A stretch of 64,000 bases of DNA from Kudoa neothunni (GCA_964304625.1 OZ199839.1:682001-746000), one strand, 5' to 3'. Counted from the stretch's first letter, positions 14,250 to 29,866 are shown. Notes: a model not told the origin generated them from the sequence alone. A program made the numbers and translations.

Positions 14250-15187
14250 GATGCGTCTTTTTTGGAAACGATTACTTTAAATTTTATTTTGACAATGATC
14301 TCCTCGAAAATATTGTCTTAGAGACAAATTTATATGCCGTTTAGCAAAATTCCGGTTTTAATACTGATATTGAAGAAATTCAAAAATATATTGGTGTCTT
14401 GATTATCATGGGCATAGTTAAAATGCTCAGATATAGGTGTTGTCGGGCCAAACTCTTGCAATATCCCATTGTTACTGAATGTGTCTCGAGAAATCGCTTC
14501 GAGGCAATGTCGAAATAATTACACTTCGTATGTGATACTAACATTGTGACCAACCCAAACTCTCCCAAATATGACGAAATTGCAAAAATTCGCCCTTCAC
14601 TAAATTCGATCAGAGAAGCCTGCCTGAAAGTAGAATACGAGAGGAATAATTCTATACCACCCCCAACTTTTTCTAAAGAAAAGAAACATTTTTTCGGTTG
14701 GTTTGACAGCATTGTTGTCACTCTCTCTTCCACCCATTCTTCAATTGAGCCTGCTTCATTTACAAGAAGATTTGACCGATCCAAGAAAAGAATAATAGAG
14801 GTAACTTGTCCAGCAGTTGTCAACGAAAATAATAAAAACATGGGAGGGATTGACCTCTCTGATATGTTGATGTCGCTTTATGTTATGCAACATAAATACA
14901 AGAAATATTATCATCGAATTTTCTTCTGGTGCTTGAACACGTCAATAATCAATTCTTGGGTACTATGCCGACGAAATTGCGCTGTTAGAAATGTACCGAA
15001 TAAGAATATTTTAGATTTGTTAGATTTTTCATTAAGTATATGTGAAAATAATATATTCTACAAAAAAGTGCTGCTTACCGACCAAATCAGGTTTGATGAC
15101 GTAGGTCACTATCCTGAGATACGTACCGACAGTTCTAGGTGTCGCGTTTGTCAAATGAAAACTAGAATATGTTGTATAATTATTTAA
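14250..15187 (+). mobile_element. piggyBac transposase relic, copy 1
   Basis: The translation follows the DDE_Tnp_1_7 domain: an N-terminal part with stops (EEIQKYIGVLIIMGIVK), NPNSPKYDEIAKIRPSLNSI, then NMGGIDLSDMLMSLYVMQHK and a Cys-containing tail (SRCRVCQ). The last 213 codons (14546-15187) are open, but a central part between KVEYE and the C-terminal domain is missing, so the catalytic core is deleted. An inverted pair (GGGACAATGG near 14131 and its complement near 15226) flanks it, and a piggyBac-like end GCGAAAGGGTTAG lies near 15369-15381. The element is inactive. Copy 2 lacks one C at 25122-25127, which closes this frame. Confidence 0.85.
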
Positions 15188-15415
15188 ATCAATAAAATAT
15201 CTGCTTTATTACTTACTTATATTCCCATTGTCCCATATATGGAACAGTTGAAAAGTTAGGAATAAATTCCAAAAAAATAATTCGGCTGGCGTAAAAATAA
15301 TTAAAATGGAAAAAACAAACACAATTAATGTAGAATAATAATTTTCAGGTCGAAATGAAAAATTGGGAGCGAAAGGGTTAGCAACTACATGTAGGCAAAA
15401 TTACAAGAGACCGAA

Positions 15416-15615
15416 NNNNNNNNNNNNNNNNNNNNNNNNNNNNNNNNNNNNNNNNNNNNNNNNNNNNNNNNNNNNNNNNNNNNNNNNNNNNNNNNNNNNN
15501 NNNNNNNNNNNNNNNNNNNNNNNNNNNNNNNNNNNNNNNNNNNNNNNNNNNNNNNNNNNNNNNNNNNNNNNNNNNNNNNNNNNNNNNNNNNNNNNNNNNN
15601 NNNNNNNNNNNNNNN
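15416..15615. other. Assembly gap, exactly 200 N
   Basis: A round-number placeholder gap of the kind a scaffolder inserts. It is flanked on both sides by the two ends of the same repeated 10.26 kb sequence. Confidence 0.99.
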
Positions 15616-16476
15616 CTTACATCCGATAGCTGTTCTTGAAGGTATTGCACCTTTCCAAGCTTAATGAAAGTACATTTTTTTAAGTTCAAACCGACCAATA
15701 ATATACAATGTTTAAAAAAAGAGTGTTATCATTGGATGATGCACCGCCTGGAAAGTTTGCATGAGTATTAATCCGAGAATCTTTTTCATAATCAGGCTTG
15801 ACTACAGTAAAAATAATAGAAATCTAATGAACAAATATACCAATATTTGGGAATTAAAATAATTTTGTTGATGAACTGAAGGGTTCTAAAAAACAAGGTT
15901 AATTTAAATTTAGTTGAATTAAAATTTAACATCTGCATTTGAGCCAGGACTTGTTAGAGCTGTCGCATTGGTAGTTGATTTCTAAGGTAGAAGATCAATA
16001 AGTTGTTTTATACTTTTATAACTTGAATGTACATAAGAATTTCATCCAAAAATAAAAATGATTACCAAATATAAATCTACCCAAACTACCAACGCAGTGA
16101 GGCCGTCTATTAAAAATAATTAACGATATTTCAGCCATTTAGAAATAATCAAACTCCAAAAGAGTAACCAAATGGATAACCAACAAGTCTGCCTCATCGA
16201 TTATTATTCGGTGTTTAATGATAAGAAGTACTGCGAATATAATAATAATTCAGTAATATGAAAAGATGATAAGAATAACAATGTTACATTCAACGAATTA
16301 ATGATGATTAGTAAAGCAGAATAAGTCGTATTGTAATTACGATAAATATTTACTCAAATGGAAGCTTACAAACAAATAATAATTGTTGCGATATTTCTCA
16401 CAATAATAATTTATTGAATAATAGGTTTACTTAAATGTCGTGTAAAAAAAACTGATGAAAAAGAAAAGCAACCTCA

Positions 16477-16547
16477 TGCACTAGCCGGGATTCGAACCCG
16501 GGTCACCCGCGTGGCAGGCGAGTATTCTACCACTAAACCACCAGTGC
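16477..16547 (-). tRNA. tRNA-Gly (GCC), copy 2
   Basis: Identical in sequence to the gene at 6009-6079. If the duplication is an assembly artefact, there is only one locus. Confidence 0.95.
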
Positions 16548-17156
16548 TGCGTGCTTCTTACTAAGAAATTAAGCCCTAATATAATGAAATCAATAGTATC
16601 TCATAAATATAAAAATAGAAATAAATCATAATAATAGTTGTTAATAGTTTAGTTTATGTGTAATATTATAATTAATTGTCATAGCTTTTAGAATTTGATC
16701 CTAGTTGCTAACTTCGATTAGATATCCCTAAAAGTTTTGGACGAATAAAATCTGGAAATTTTCATTTAAAAAATTATGAACATAAGTCATAGCCTCGTTG
16801 GCATTCAAATCGTCGTTACTATTTATATAGATATTTAAAAAATATAGTATTCAAACGAACCTAAACATTTCGAGTAACTTAATTCTACTCAGTCGTAAGA
16901 TGCAATCTAGGCGAATTATATTACTGTTTAAATTATTGTATAAGACATAATATTTTGAAAATGATAATTAAAATTATCCATACTTCGACAAAAATGCAAT
17001 TTTTGGTTCATATAAGTCTGTAAAGTAATTTAATTTATGTTTATTACATATGTATGTATGTATATATATATATATAATTTGTGCTACTATACTAGCCGGA
17101 TATTTCACCAAATCTTATAAAAACTTTAAATACCATTTATTTTTTATTGTTGATGT

Positions 17157-17327
17157 TTAACCCTTTCGTGCCTAATGACGCCATATGACATCGTGCATGT
17201 AACTTTTTTATTTTAGCACACTCAAGCTCCAAAATATTACACATGGTTTATTTTACTTTAAAAATAACATTTATGTAATCAAATATATTTTCCAATCATA
17301 AAAGAAATCTCGGCGTGAAAGATTTAA
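17157..17327. mobile_element. piggyBac-type MITE, copy 2
   Basis: Same TTAA-flanked element as 6691-6861. Confidence 0.6.
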
Positions 17328-20300
17328 CAAATAAATCATTGGTTCATTAATTTAAAAAATATGGCGTCATTCAACGGATGCGTCGAAATGTTGTTGAACG
17401 CGTATTAAACTACCCACAGTGCCACTGATGGCAAAAACCATTCTTGCGGTATTTTATACTTCACAGAATCATTAAATTACTGAGTAAGTTATCTTACCCA
17501 CGTTTAGAGTTATTTTTTATTTCCCAAATATTAAAGTTATACACAATTATTTCTTAAACAATTTATTGGCTCCTTTTAAAACATAAATTCATTTATATAA
17601 TGAAAGTTCGGTTTTTCTTTTAAAATAGCTGATTTTCGATCCGTCACAGGATATAAATCACAGACCTTCTGGATCTTGGCTTGCATAGGTCCGTCTAAGA
17701 GTTCTTAAGGCATCCTTAATTTTAGATATTGACAGTTTGACGATTAATTGTTCCTTTTAACACTTATCATCAGAGATACTAGCACATGGTCCGCTATTAA
17801 ATTAGATCGTTAATAAAGCCTCTTCTTCATTCACGTTTTCGTTTGTTAGAAATGTCGTAGATAGAAAGTTTTTGTTCTAACTAAGATTCTACCGAGGGTT
17901 GAATGTTCTTTATATTTAAAACGTATTTTTTACCAAGACATAATTATTCTATTACTAAGATCAAATTTCTAAACTGTTCATTTTTTAACTTCTCATCAAC
18001 ATCCCTCTGTATACTTGGCATGGTCAAATTTACTACGCAATTTCATATTAATTTTTTTGTTCATAAATATTTTTACACATATTCATCTTATGTCTAGAAT
18101 TTGAGAGGGATTCTATTCTTTTGAACATAATTAAGAAATTCATATATGTTAAAATTAAAGTAATTATGTTTTAAACTTATTTTTTGGAGGTAATAGGGAA
18201 TATGTCGGTATTTCTTAATTGGGGGGAAGTCAAGTAAAGTGAAGGAGATAATGCACATACGCACATATTTCGTGAATGTCTCTTGTTGATTATAACTTGG
18301 AGTGATAATGATTATTTTTTGAATTTTTTTATCAAAATAATTTCTCTCTTCTTGGAAGTTTAATAATGGTTGTTATGTTTTTTTCTACCTTACAGATAAA
18401 GTTTTTAAGGGAGATTTAGGACCAAAAACAGTAGTTAAAAATCATAATTTTATAGTTCAAATATTACAATAAGTATAAATTTGATCAAGTTTTCATTATT
18501 TATATAGACTCAACAATTTTTTCTGAGTCCTTTTCGAGGGGTTGACCAAAAGGAACCCAACAAATATCCTGAGAGCAATATCAACATATGCGTGCGCATA
18601 TAAATAGCATCCAAGTATTCTCCTTAAAATAAGATAATTAACAATTATATTTTGATAAAATTTGTTATTTACGTGTGCATTTCTAGACACATTTTGTAAT
18701 TTAAAATATTTGGCATATAACTGTGTAAGAATCATTCAATCCATCTGCATCTTAAAAGTAAACACTCGGTGTATTCTTGAGAGGAGATTTTTCAGTTTTC
18801 CTGCGTTTACAACATATTTGGTAGGGTCATTTTTATTAAAATTAGCATAATTTCGGATATTTTAAACTTAAATTGATTAAAATTTTTCTGTTTATAAAAA
18901 AAATTGATGATAGGCACGTTTTGAGTATTCAAAACAATGTTAAATACACTACTGGAATTTTATAATTAAACTTTATTTTCAAAAATACAAACTATTTTTT
19001 AGTTTATAAATTTTTTTTAACTTTTTTTGTCGTCTTAATATAAACGATATATAACTATTAATGGAAGATATTTGTCATCAGTTTTTTTAAATCAATAATT
19101 TCTATATTTTAATGAAATAGATCCATAAATTATTTGTTACAAAAAATAAAGCGTCTACGATAAAGTTATTATAAAAACAAAAAATTGTATTAATTGAACT
19201 TACAAGAATAACATGAAATTTATCACATTGCCCAATATATTGCACTAAGTCAATAGCATTCCTTTGTCAAATATTTTATATTTAGTTAATTTTTGGACAC
19301 ACGATTTATTTGGGTAAATAACAGAAAATTTAAATATTTATAGAAAAAAACAATATTATAACTTTAATTAATAAAACAAGAGAATTTATTTGAAATAAGC
19401 ACAAAATTACATTACCCTGTGCAATTAAAACGGAAAAATCTGTTTGTTCCGTATAATGATTGTCTTAGTCTGTATTTTTATCTTTAATTTAGCACATATC
19501 GCATTAAGATATTATTATTGCTCACATTTTGGAGTATTTTAATGGGAAAAAGTAATTGTTCTCTTCCGTGTAGTTGCTAGGTTGCGCAGGCACAAACAAA
19601 CCTTAAGAAATATTTCGATAATAATGTGGTGTACGAATCTTTAAAAAAATGTTAAGAATGTTAATTTAATTATTTTAATACATCTAATGAAGTTGAATGA
19701 CAATGATATTATCCACCTGCATTATTATATATCTTACTGACAAATTTTAGAAAAGACTATTACTACTCAATAAATATTTATTTAATTTCGCAATTTTATA
19801 ACATCTACATCCCAAGATCTAATGTTTACTTTTAAATGAATTCCTATAGATTTCATTTTTAATACATTCTAACGAAGTGTTAGCTAGAAAATTAGAACTA
19901 TACGATTTAATAAATCGATAAAATAGACTTAATGTTAGAAGACATTAATTAAAACATATGCTAACTTGTTAAATAGAAGATGTATATTGTAATTTCAATA
20001 ATTTATGGATGATTGTTCAATCAGAGGTCTAATTATTACTCAAAAAGTTAAAAGCCCCAGTTCAATTATTTTTCAGTCTAAAAAAGCATGTAACTAATGA
20101 AAAGTAAATAGATTTAAAAACTACCACCTAACAGGGTGGTAAAGGTAAGGGATAAAGTGAAAATATTTCTAGTTTTTTACTTGTTAAAGCTTCAAAACTC
20201 AAGAGTAAAAACTCGAGTATTACTGATTTTAGCGGACTCAAAATTCCTTTTTAATGTAAGAACAGTCAATTACATCTATAAGCGGAAAAATGATATCTAT

Positions 20301-20486
20301 GAAATCTACAAGTAGACATTAAACTTCTCAGATATAATTTCCAAAAATAAATTAATATTCCATAACATATATAAATTTAAAATGATGTGGGAATTTAAAA
20401 ATGCATAACCATTCCAAGGATTGGTTCCATGAGATGGTAAAATTTTTCTACTTGCCATTGTTTATATTGAAAAATCCGGAGGTTTA

Positions 20487-20720
20487 ATGATAATCAATTA
20501 TTTATCCTTAACAAACGAATATACAAATGTCCCCTTTAAAATTTCTCAAAGTTTGAAGGAATTATATCAGAAATTTTTCCATTCAAAAGAGAAAGATTTT
20601 CAGCGCATAGATCGATATTCTTCACGCCTAGAGACAGACGTAATCGTTTTATTCCGTCTCTTATTGATTCAAAAACACCACCAGCCTAATTCAACTAATT
20701 TATCTTGGAAATACGTATAA
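20487..20720 (+). CDS. Hypothetical 77-codon frame
   Basis: Open from ATG 20487 to TAA 20720, with a plausible protein composition (SLKELYQKFFHSKEKDFQRI and a Leu-rich stretch). Downstream, further open blocks near 21000-21060 and 21104-21208 could be later exons, but I could not join them in phase. The copy 1 version is broken by single-base insertions, as PRPS is, which mildly supports coding here. No family recognised. Confidence 0.3.
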   Translation: MIINYLSLTNEYTNVPFKISQSLKELYQKFFHSKEKDFQRIDRYSSRLETDVIVLFRLLLIQKHHQPNSTNLSWKYV

Positions 20721-21783
20721 TTATTGAAGTAGAATATCCAAAAGTGTTATTTTTTATCAAATATTTTACAAAAAGTCAGATAAATCAAGATAAATAAATT
20801 TGACATAAAAATAGTGAAATTTAAATCGTTGGAAAGTTGTTTAAATCCATAAATTTTGTAGGTATAAATATTTAGATATGGAATTATTTTTAATGTCAAA
20901 TTTTTTAAAACACTAATCTATTTGAAACTACTGTCGATTTTACGAAAAATGATAATTTTGAGCATTATTCTTATTAATCATTTCATAAGATTCCCAGATT
21001 AGGAACTTAAATGTAACCGAAGAAAACGAGGTTGAAAATGAAAAAATTGCAAAATGTTTTGCCTAAAAGTTAATAGTAACTTGAGAATGTAATGAAGAGA
21101 ATACCCTTAAGATAGTTGACGAAACATTTTTAATTTCAGAATTAAATAATGATCTTACTTCAATCATAAGTGTGACTCGAAGACAAGGTTTTGATAGAAT
21201 TGGTTAATTTACAATCTTTAGTAAACTAAAATGATACTAGAATAAAAAAACCTTTCTACTTTAAAATAGAATAATTTATCAGTAAAGTAAATTTTAAGTC
21301 AGTTACACCATATCATATGCAAAGGGATGCGCTGAGATAGAGCAGGGTGTCCAATAAGATTATCGGAAAAAACCCATGGTCGCAAAGAAAACACAATAGT
21401 ATTATTATGATAACAAAATTTTTTATTTTAAACGCGTTTTCTAATTACTGTCGTCAGTTGAATCGCCTTAATCATCTTCACAACATCGCCGTTCACATCA
21501 TGTATTATTTCTTCTGATCAACTGCTTTGCGATAAGTTTACATTCTACAATTTCATCCTTTAATGAGTTTGTTTATTTTTTACTGTATTCATTAATGAAT
21601 AAATTCGTTAAACATTTGCAGTAGCTGAAATTTCATACGTACATTAAAATAATACACGTCAAAAACTCCAAAATATGTTATTCACAAACTCGAATTTTCT
21701 ACTAGATGGTAAAGTCGAATTTTTTTGGAAACGCCGCATTAAATCGACACAGTTTTATAAAAACAAACAATGCAATCAATAAA

Positions 21784-23408
<1,625 letters not shown>

Positions 23409-24710
23409 CACGTTAATCTACCGTCGGTCATCGTTATAACTTAAGCCGACCATAGTCTATTCCTAATTTGACGGCTGTTGTTATTTGGTCCATGGTTTCA
23501 AATTGACGAGGTGAGGAAAATATGGGAATGTTTTACAGATGGATTAACTATGAACAATAACGCTTTGTGACACAAATCACTATTTGTTGGTAGTTCTTAT
23601 GATACGTTTCTCTCGATTAAATCTCAAATCACACGGTTTCAACAAAAAATCATAATAAGCACTCGAGTTTAACACATTTTAGAATGAATTTGTCGGTCAA
23701 AATACACGTTAGTTTTCCGACTCTTGCTCGTCCAAGATTCAAGATTAGTTGAGAGTGGATAAAAATTAATAACACCAAATTAATTATTCATGCGAATCAA
23801 ATGATACAAAACTATTAATCATTATTGGAAATCTCACCTCAGAGTGAAAGCGTTAATTCAACATCAATTAATTTAACATTCGGTAAACTGCATTATTAAT
23901 CTCTCATTAAGCCAGTAATGGTACGCCTCGTGAGCCCCCAAACCAACTCTGATGCTCGCGTTGTTTCGTTGGTGATGAGAAAATTTTCTAAGAGAAAAAT
24001 ATCTAACCCAAGATTAAAAAGACGAATTCCATGCATCGATTAAACTTTGATATTACTAATAGAAGTATTTTTAGATGAATAGGTGGTACTAATCAAATAA
24101 TTTACAGGGTTGGAAATTACAGATTATAATAGTCGGTTCACGTCGATTGGAATCTTCAGTATGAAAATTAGTTGATCTTTATTTTCTATTCACCACAATA
24201 TTATGTTATCATTCTATAAGTATTTTCGGTTAAAATTGGATAGTACCATCGCGGAAGAAAATAAATAAATAAATTAATTGAATAAGGGGACAAACAATTT
24301 AAACATTAATTACGATTTCATTTTACCATTACCATACTCTAAATGTGAACAATTAATCTCAACTTGTTGATATTAATATTATATTTCCACCACTAATTAA
24401 ATAATAAAATAATATTTATTATAATAAGCATTTAAATCATCGCCGTCCATTAAGGCAATGTAACAACGAAAAGTGATTGATTAATATACCATGAATATAG
24501 TGTAATAAATAAACGATAATTTTTTTAATAATATATAAATAAATGACAAATTAATAATAAATCATATCAACTTCACATGGGTCATATAAGGGACAATGGA
24601 TCATGACCTAATTTTCTTTCGAAACTGATGATGAGGAAAAAACCTTGATTGTGGTCGTTGTTATTCGAGATGCAGATATTTCGGAACCAGTTAGTATTTG
24701 GGACGTCGAA

Positions 24711-25647
24711 GATGCGTCTTTTTTGGAAACGATTACTTTAAATTTTATTTTGACAATGATCTCCTCGAAAATATTGTCTTAGAGACAAATTTATATGCCG
24801 TTTAGCAAAATTCCGGTTTTAATACTGATATTGAAGAAATTCAAAAATATATTGGTGTCTTGATTATCATGGGCATAGTTAAAATGCTCAGATATAGGTG
24901 TTGTCGGGCCAAACTCTTGCAATATCCCATTGTTACTGAATGTGTCTCGAGAAATCGCTTCGAGGCAATGTCGAAATAATTACACTTCGTATGTGATACT
25001 AACATTGTGACCAACCCAAACTCTCCCAAATATGACGAAATTGCAAAAATTCGCCCTTCACTAAATTCGATCAGAGAAGCCTGCCTGAAAGTAGAATACG
25101 AGAGGAATAATTCTATACCACCCCAACTTTTTCTAAAGAAAAGAAACATTTTTTCGGTTGGTTTGACAGCATTGTTGTCACTCTCTCTTCCACCCATTCT
25201 TCAATTGAGCCTGCTTCATTTACAAGAAGATTTGACCGATCCAAGAAAAGAATAATAGAGGTAACTTGTCCAGCAGTTGTCAACGAAAATAATAAAAACA
25301 TGGGAGGGATTGACCTCTCTGATATGTTGATGTCGCTTTATGTTATGCAACATAAATACAAGAAATATTATCATCGAATTTTCTTCTGGTGCTTGAACAC
25401 GTCAATAATCAATTCTTGGGTACTATGCCGACGAAATTGCGCTGTTAGAAATGTACCGAATAAGAATATTTTAGATTTGTTAGATTTTTCATTAAGTATA
25501 TGTGAAAATAATATATTCTACAAAAAAGTGCTGCTTACCGACCAAATCAGGTTTGATGACGTAGGTCACTATCCTGAGATACGTACCGACAGTTCTAGGT
25601 GTCGCGTTTGTCAAATGAAAACTAGAATATGTTGTATAATTATTTAA
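24711..25647 (+). mobile_element. piggyBac transposase relic, copy 2
   Basis: Same relic as 14250-15187. One base fewer in a C run near 25122-25127 splits the C-terminal frame in two. The last 115 codons, from MGGIDLSDML, remain open. Confidence 0.85.
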
Positions 25648-26336
25648 ATCAATAAAATATCTGCTTTATTACTTACTTATATTCCCATTGTCCCATATAT
25701 GGAACAGTTGAAAAGTTAGGAATAAATTCCAAAAAAATAATTCGGCTGGCGTAAAAATAATTAAAATGGAAAAAACAAACACAATTAATGTAGAATAATA
25801 ATTTTCAGGTCGAAATGAAAAATTGGGAGCGAAAGGGTTAGCAACTACATGTAGGCAAAATTACAAGAGACCGAATTAAAAACTTATATTTTAAACGTAT
25901 TCGATTCCGCTACTTCATAAATAAGTAATGACATAAATAAATTAACAGTTCCATTCCCGCGCATGCAGGGCAGAGTTTTTGTTAAATTATCATTTTATAA
26001 GCATGTTCAATATGAAAGTACCAACATGGAAAAAAATAAATTATTTTATTGAGTAGGAGGACTCATTAATGTGTGAATGATGCATGTCATGACTATAGCA
26101 AAGCCGACTACTGTGTTTATTAATAAAAAAACTTGCGTCCATCAAACCTAACACCTTTCGATTACAGTAATTGACCGATTTCGCACAATCCCATCTGGAC
26201 CATGAAAGAAATGTGTAAAATTGGTCACGCCCGGTTCTACATACAACAATGCGCGCGCAAATCACGGGAAATTTATTTTTTATTAGTCAATAGTGGAAGA
26301 TAAATATAATATGTTTAAATAAAAAAATCAAATAGA

Positions 26337-26812
26337 TTATGTTCGAGAAAAATATTTGATAATTTTAGGTTGTTTCATATTGTTGGAGAGAATCTTAAGT
26401 ATCGACTCTTCTGCTGCATCTGAAATAATATTTTTTTTATTATCTTGTACCCTAAAAAATGATTTTAATTCATTAAAATATTCTAAAGCCCTTTTTCGGG
26501 TAATAATTTTGTTGCTAAGGAGTTCTTCCATATCGTCAGCATTACAATTTTAAAAAATATAATTAAAATAAAATTATCAAATCATCAGCAACTTTTCACC
26601 ATGTTCAACTAATAAATCATCCTGAGTTAAGGTAGATCTTAAAGAGGAAAACCCTGCTTTTGTTCTTTAAGCTTTGTGATTGTATTTTTAGAAACGCTCT
26701 CCCAGGCAGTTTTAATTAATCCCATTGCTTCCAAAAAGATTGGAGGAGTTAGCTCTATTCCCATTTCAGCACAAGAAATGAATCGTTCAATCATCGATTA
26801 TTTTTAGAATGA
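26337..26812 (-). mobile_element. Tigger/pogo-like transposase C-terminal relic
   Basis: Reading minus from 26812: EMGIELTPPIFLEAMGLIK, TAWESVSKNTI, then after stops a 64-codon frame (26531-26337) with ITRKRALEYFNELKSFF. The order matches the end of Tigger/CENP-B-type DDE transposases (tryptophan-serine motif, then a helical tail). It contains stops and has no intact catalytic part. It abuts the hAT end at 26820, which suggests the hAT relic inserted into it. Confidence 0.55.
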
Positions 26813-26819
26813 TTTAAAG

Positions 26820-27638
26820 CAGGGGTCGGAAACTTTTTTAGTATAAGGACCAAATAGCTATATAATTTTACTTTGGGGTCACTCTACATTTAATAAAAAT
26901 CTTCATTTTTAAATAACTGTTGAATGTGGCATTTATTTTTGGATAATTTTTCTATGTCAGAGGGAATATTGCATGATGACAATAGAGGGATGTTATCAAG
27001 ATTTTCATGTAGAAATCTTTTCCTTATAACATTTTGGGTGTATTTCATCTTTGAAAAAAGTTGTTCGCAACTATAAATACTGCCAAACAAAGAAAATACC
27101 AATTTTGAATTCTTTAGCAAATTTACGTACTTACCACTCGGTAAGGTAACAAATAATTTTTATAAAATTCATTAATAGACTCACTACGAAATTTGGATTC
27201 CAATTGATATATTTCAGAAACTTGATTTACATCTATATCGTAAGGGTTGCTAAATAATTTAAACATTCCCTCATAACTTCAAAAACCAGTTTATCTTTTC
27301 CTTGAAGATCAAGATTCAAATAATTCATATGTTTTGTAATGTCCACTAAACAAGCCAATTTAACAATCCAATATGGATCTTTAAAGTGGGCGTTCATCTT
27401 CTTTCACTCGTGCTGCACCACTGAAAGACTCGTAATTTGCATGTGGAGTTATATAATGTCGCTTGATATTAGATAATTTTGTCATGGAAATAGTTTCTTG
27501 ACATATCAAACACACATTTCTCACGTTTTTCGATGAGAAATATTGTATGGTCCAGTCTTCGTTAAAAAGTCTGTTTTCTAAATTTACTTTTCTTTTTCCA
27601 TTTTCCATGACCTTATGTTTAATCAATGGATATTCCAA
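26820..27638 (-). mobile_element. hAT transposon relic (GTF2IRD2/ZBED-like), internally deleted
   Basis: The left end begins CAGGGGTCGGAAACTTTTTT at 26820, a typical hAT terminal sequence. Minus-strand coding remains: 27638-27381 carries a BED-like finger (KRKVNLENRLFNEDW, VCLICQETI, NIKRHY) and 27120-26890 carries the C-terminal dimerisation helix region (YSCEQLFSKMKY). Between them are degraded remains (MNYLNLDLQGKDKLVFEVM) with most of the catalytic region gone. I could not find the matching right terminal repeat, so the right border is open. A host domesticated gene is unlikely given the stops. Confidence 0.75.
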
Positions 27639-27649
27639 AAAATTATAAA

Positions 27650-28292
27650 ATCAACCTAGTTTTAATTAATTACATTATTTTATTTACATACTGCCAAAAT
27701 AATATTTTACGAACAAAATTCAAATAGCTCAATAATTAATTAAAGTAAAAAATTTTAAATTTAAAAATGTTTATATATATATATACTGCGATAATAAATA
27801 ACAAAGAATATAAAAATGTATTACCTGATAAACAATTTTTTTATTATTGGCTTTTGAATTTATTTGTATCCTGTTTGTAGTATGCCTGTAACAACGCTAG
27901 TCTAGCTAAACGACGTCAACTTCTGATTAATCGTTTAAATCACGCGTATTTTCACGTTAAAACGATCATTTCCTAAATTCTGAACTTATTGTTCACATGT
28001 ATTTAACATTAACGCCGATATAAAACGTTATTAGATAAAAAGAATCCAATTTATATAATACTATTCAGCTTTCCATTCATAACTAAAATTTCGCCCTCAT
28101 AAACGTTGTGACGGAGTTATCCTAATATGATAAACATTTGTTGTTTATCACACGAGTTATTAACTCTATTTATTATTATAACTTTTTTCCGAACGGGTCA
28201 CACGCTACATATACAAGTCGTTTAACAAATATTATTTTATTCTCATTGAACAACTATAACAAACGTTGTCATTGACATTATACTTGAATGCA
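27650..28292. other. AT-rich stretch, no gene seen
   Basis: Short (TA)n at about 27772-27785; nothing else recognised. The missing right end of the hAT relic could lie here, diverged beyond recognition. Confidence 0.5.
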
Positions 28293-28459
28293 GTGAACAG
28301 GTAACGGTAAAGAAAGCGGCACCTACAAAACGTACTCTTGTTCATGTTTTTCGCATTTCTTTTTTCACGATTGTTCAAAAAAAATTATAAGAATTTTTTA
28401 TCCGAACGTGATCGGATACACGTGTAATCTCCATCTTTTTTTCAACAAACATTGAATTT
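28293..28459 (+). repeat. Long inverted repeat, left arm
   Basis: Pairs with 29121-29321 in inverted orientation. The core (ACACGTGTAATCTCCATC at about 28420-28437) is identical to the reverse complement of the right arm. The outer part (GGTAAAG..CAAAACGTA..TTGTTCATG) is diverged, with small indels. Confidence 0.8.
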
Positions 28460-29120
28460 ATCTATAATGTGTTTCGATAATCATTCGTATGATGATTATA
28501 TTTCATATTTTTTACCATATAAACACTAATTTTACAATATTAGATTTATATACGCATGTTCTTAAATTTCTTAGAACTGATGAGTTTTGTTTATAATAAA
28601 TCAACACAATATTTTAGATAAACATTTAATTTCAATAAGTAAATAACTTAAGGTTGATTGTATGAAGTTATTCCTTTATTAGAGAAATTTTTACGTGTGT
28701 ATTTAGTATAACATTCAATGAACGTAAAAATATTGTTATAATAAAAATAATAACCATAGTTAACATATTGTGATTACATCGCGAAATGTTCTCAATTAGT
28801 ATATTTTGTCGAATTTGTTAGGAAATTTTGACATATAAACAAACTTATAAACCAATAAAAATATGGTTTAAAATTTTTTTCTCAACGTTTTATGCTCACT
28901 TAAAGATAAAAAATAGTATTATCAATTTTAAACATTAGGTTTCTGAATTTTAATAATAAAAACTGAATAATTTATTAATTTCCAATAAAAAATTTAATAA
29001 AAAAATTATAAACTAAAAAAAATCTTACTACATCAATATCCATATTTTAACGTTCACAAAGTATTTTTATTATAGTAATAATAAATAACTTTTGAGTTAA
29101 TGAATAAGAAAGAAACAAAA

Positions 29121-29321
29121 AATTCAATGTTTGTCGAAAAAAGATGGAGATTACACGTGTATCCGATCGCGTTAGGATATAAAATTCTTGTAATTTTTGA
29201 GTTATTATTTTGAGCTGAATTTTTTCTCTTTATATTCTTTGATTTTATTATGAACAATCATGAAAAAACATGAACAACTACGTTTTGTTGGTACCGCACA
29301 CTTTACCATTTTCCAATGAAC
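29121..29321 (-). repeat. Long inverted repeat, right arm
   Basis: Inverted counterpart of 28293-28459 with a spacer of about 660 bp. The arms could be long terminal inverted repeats of a non-autonomous DNA element, or two oppositely placed copies of one dispersed repeat. I see no target-site duplication that settles it. Confidence 0.8.
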
Positions 29322-29329
29322 ATTTTAAC

Positions 29330-29860
29330 TAGTCAAAAATATTAAATTGCGTTTTTATTGACAAAAATTTTTTAGAATCGAAAAAATGAGAAACAATAAA
29401 AATACTTTTTTATTGCATAAGAATAGCTGTTGTCATTTATTTTTATTTTTCCCAATTTCATAATTACTCCTTTAATTGTTCCATAATTTCTTTATAAATT
29501 TTTTAGATCACGAATAAAATATAGAATACCAATTCGCTCAAGTTATTTCACTTGAAGATTATTCAATGAATATAAAAACAGACGCAATAATGTCAAAATT
29601 TATTTTATTCCATGTAAATATGCACAAAGTAATGATTAACGTAGAATAAAAATTTCCGAAAAATATCAGTGCGCTCGCACACAAGGCCAGTACGTAATGA
29701 GACTCCATTACGTACGGACCCGATTGGACTGTACTTTGTATACAATTTAGACAAATTTGGGGGTTTCATGTATTCACATAAACACAATAAAAAGAAATTA
29801 ATCAGAGTAAATTGTTTTGGTCACACACATACGATCTAAGATAAAAAGTTGTGTGTATGG
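29330..29860. other. AT-rich stretch, no gene seen
   Basis: Lies downstream of the minus-strand membrane-protein gene and probably holds its 3' UTR. Nothing else recognised. Confidence 0.5.
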
Positions 29861-29866
29861 ATACAT

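Noticed and set aside
26041-26265. 74-codon minus-strand frame
   Set aside because: No motif, no splice partner and no similarity I can recall; open by chance is adequate.
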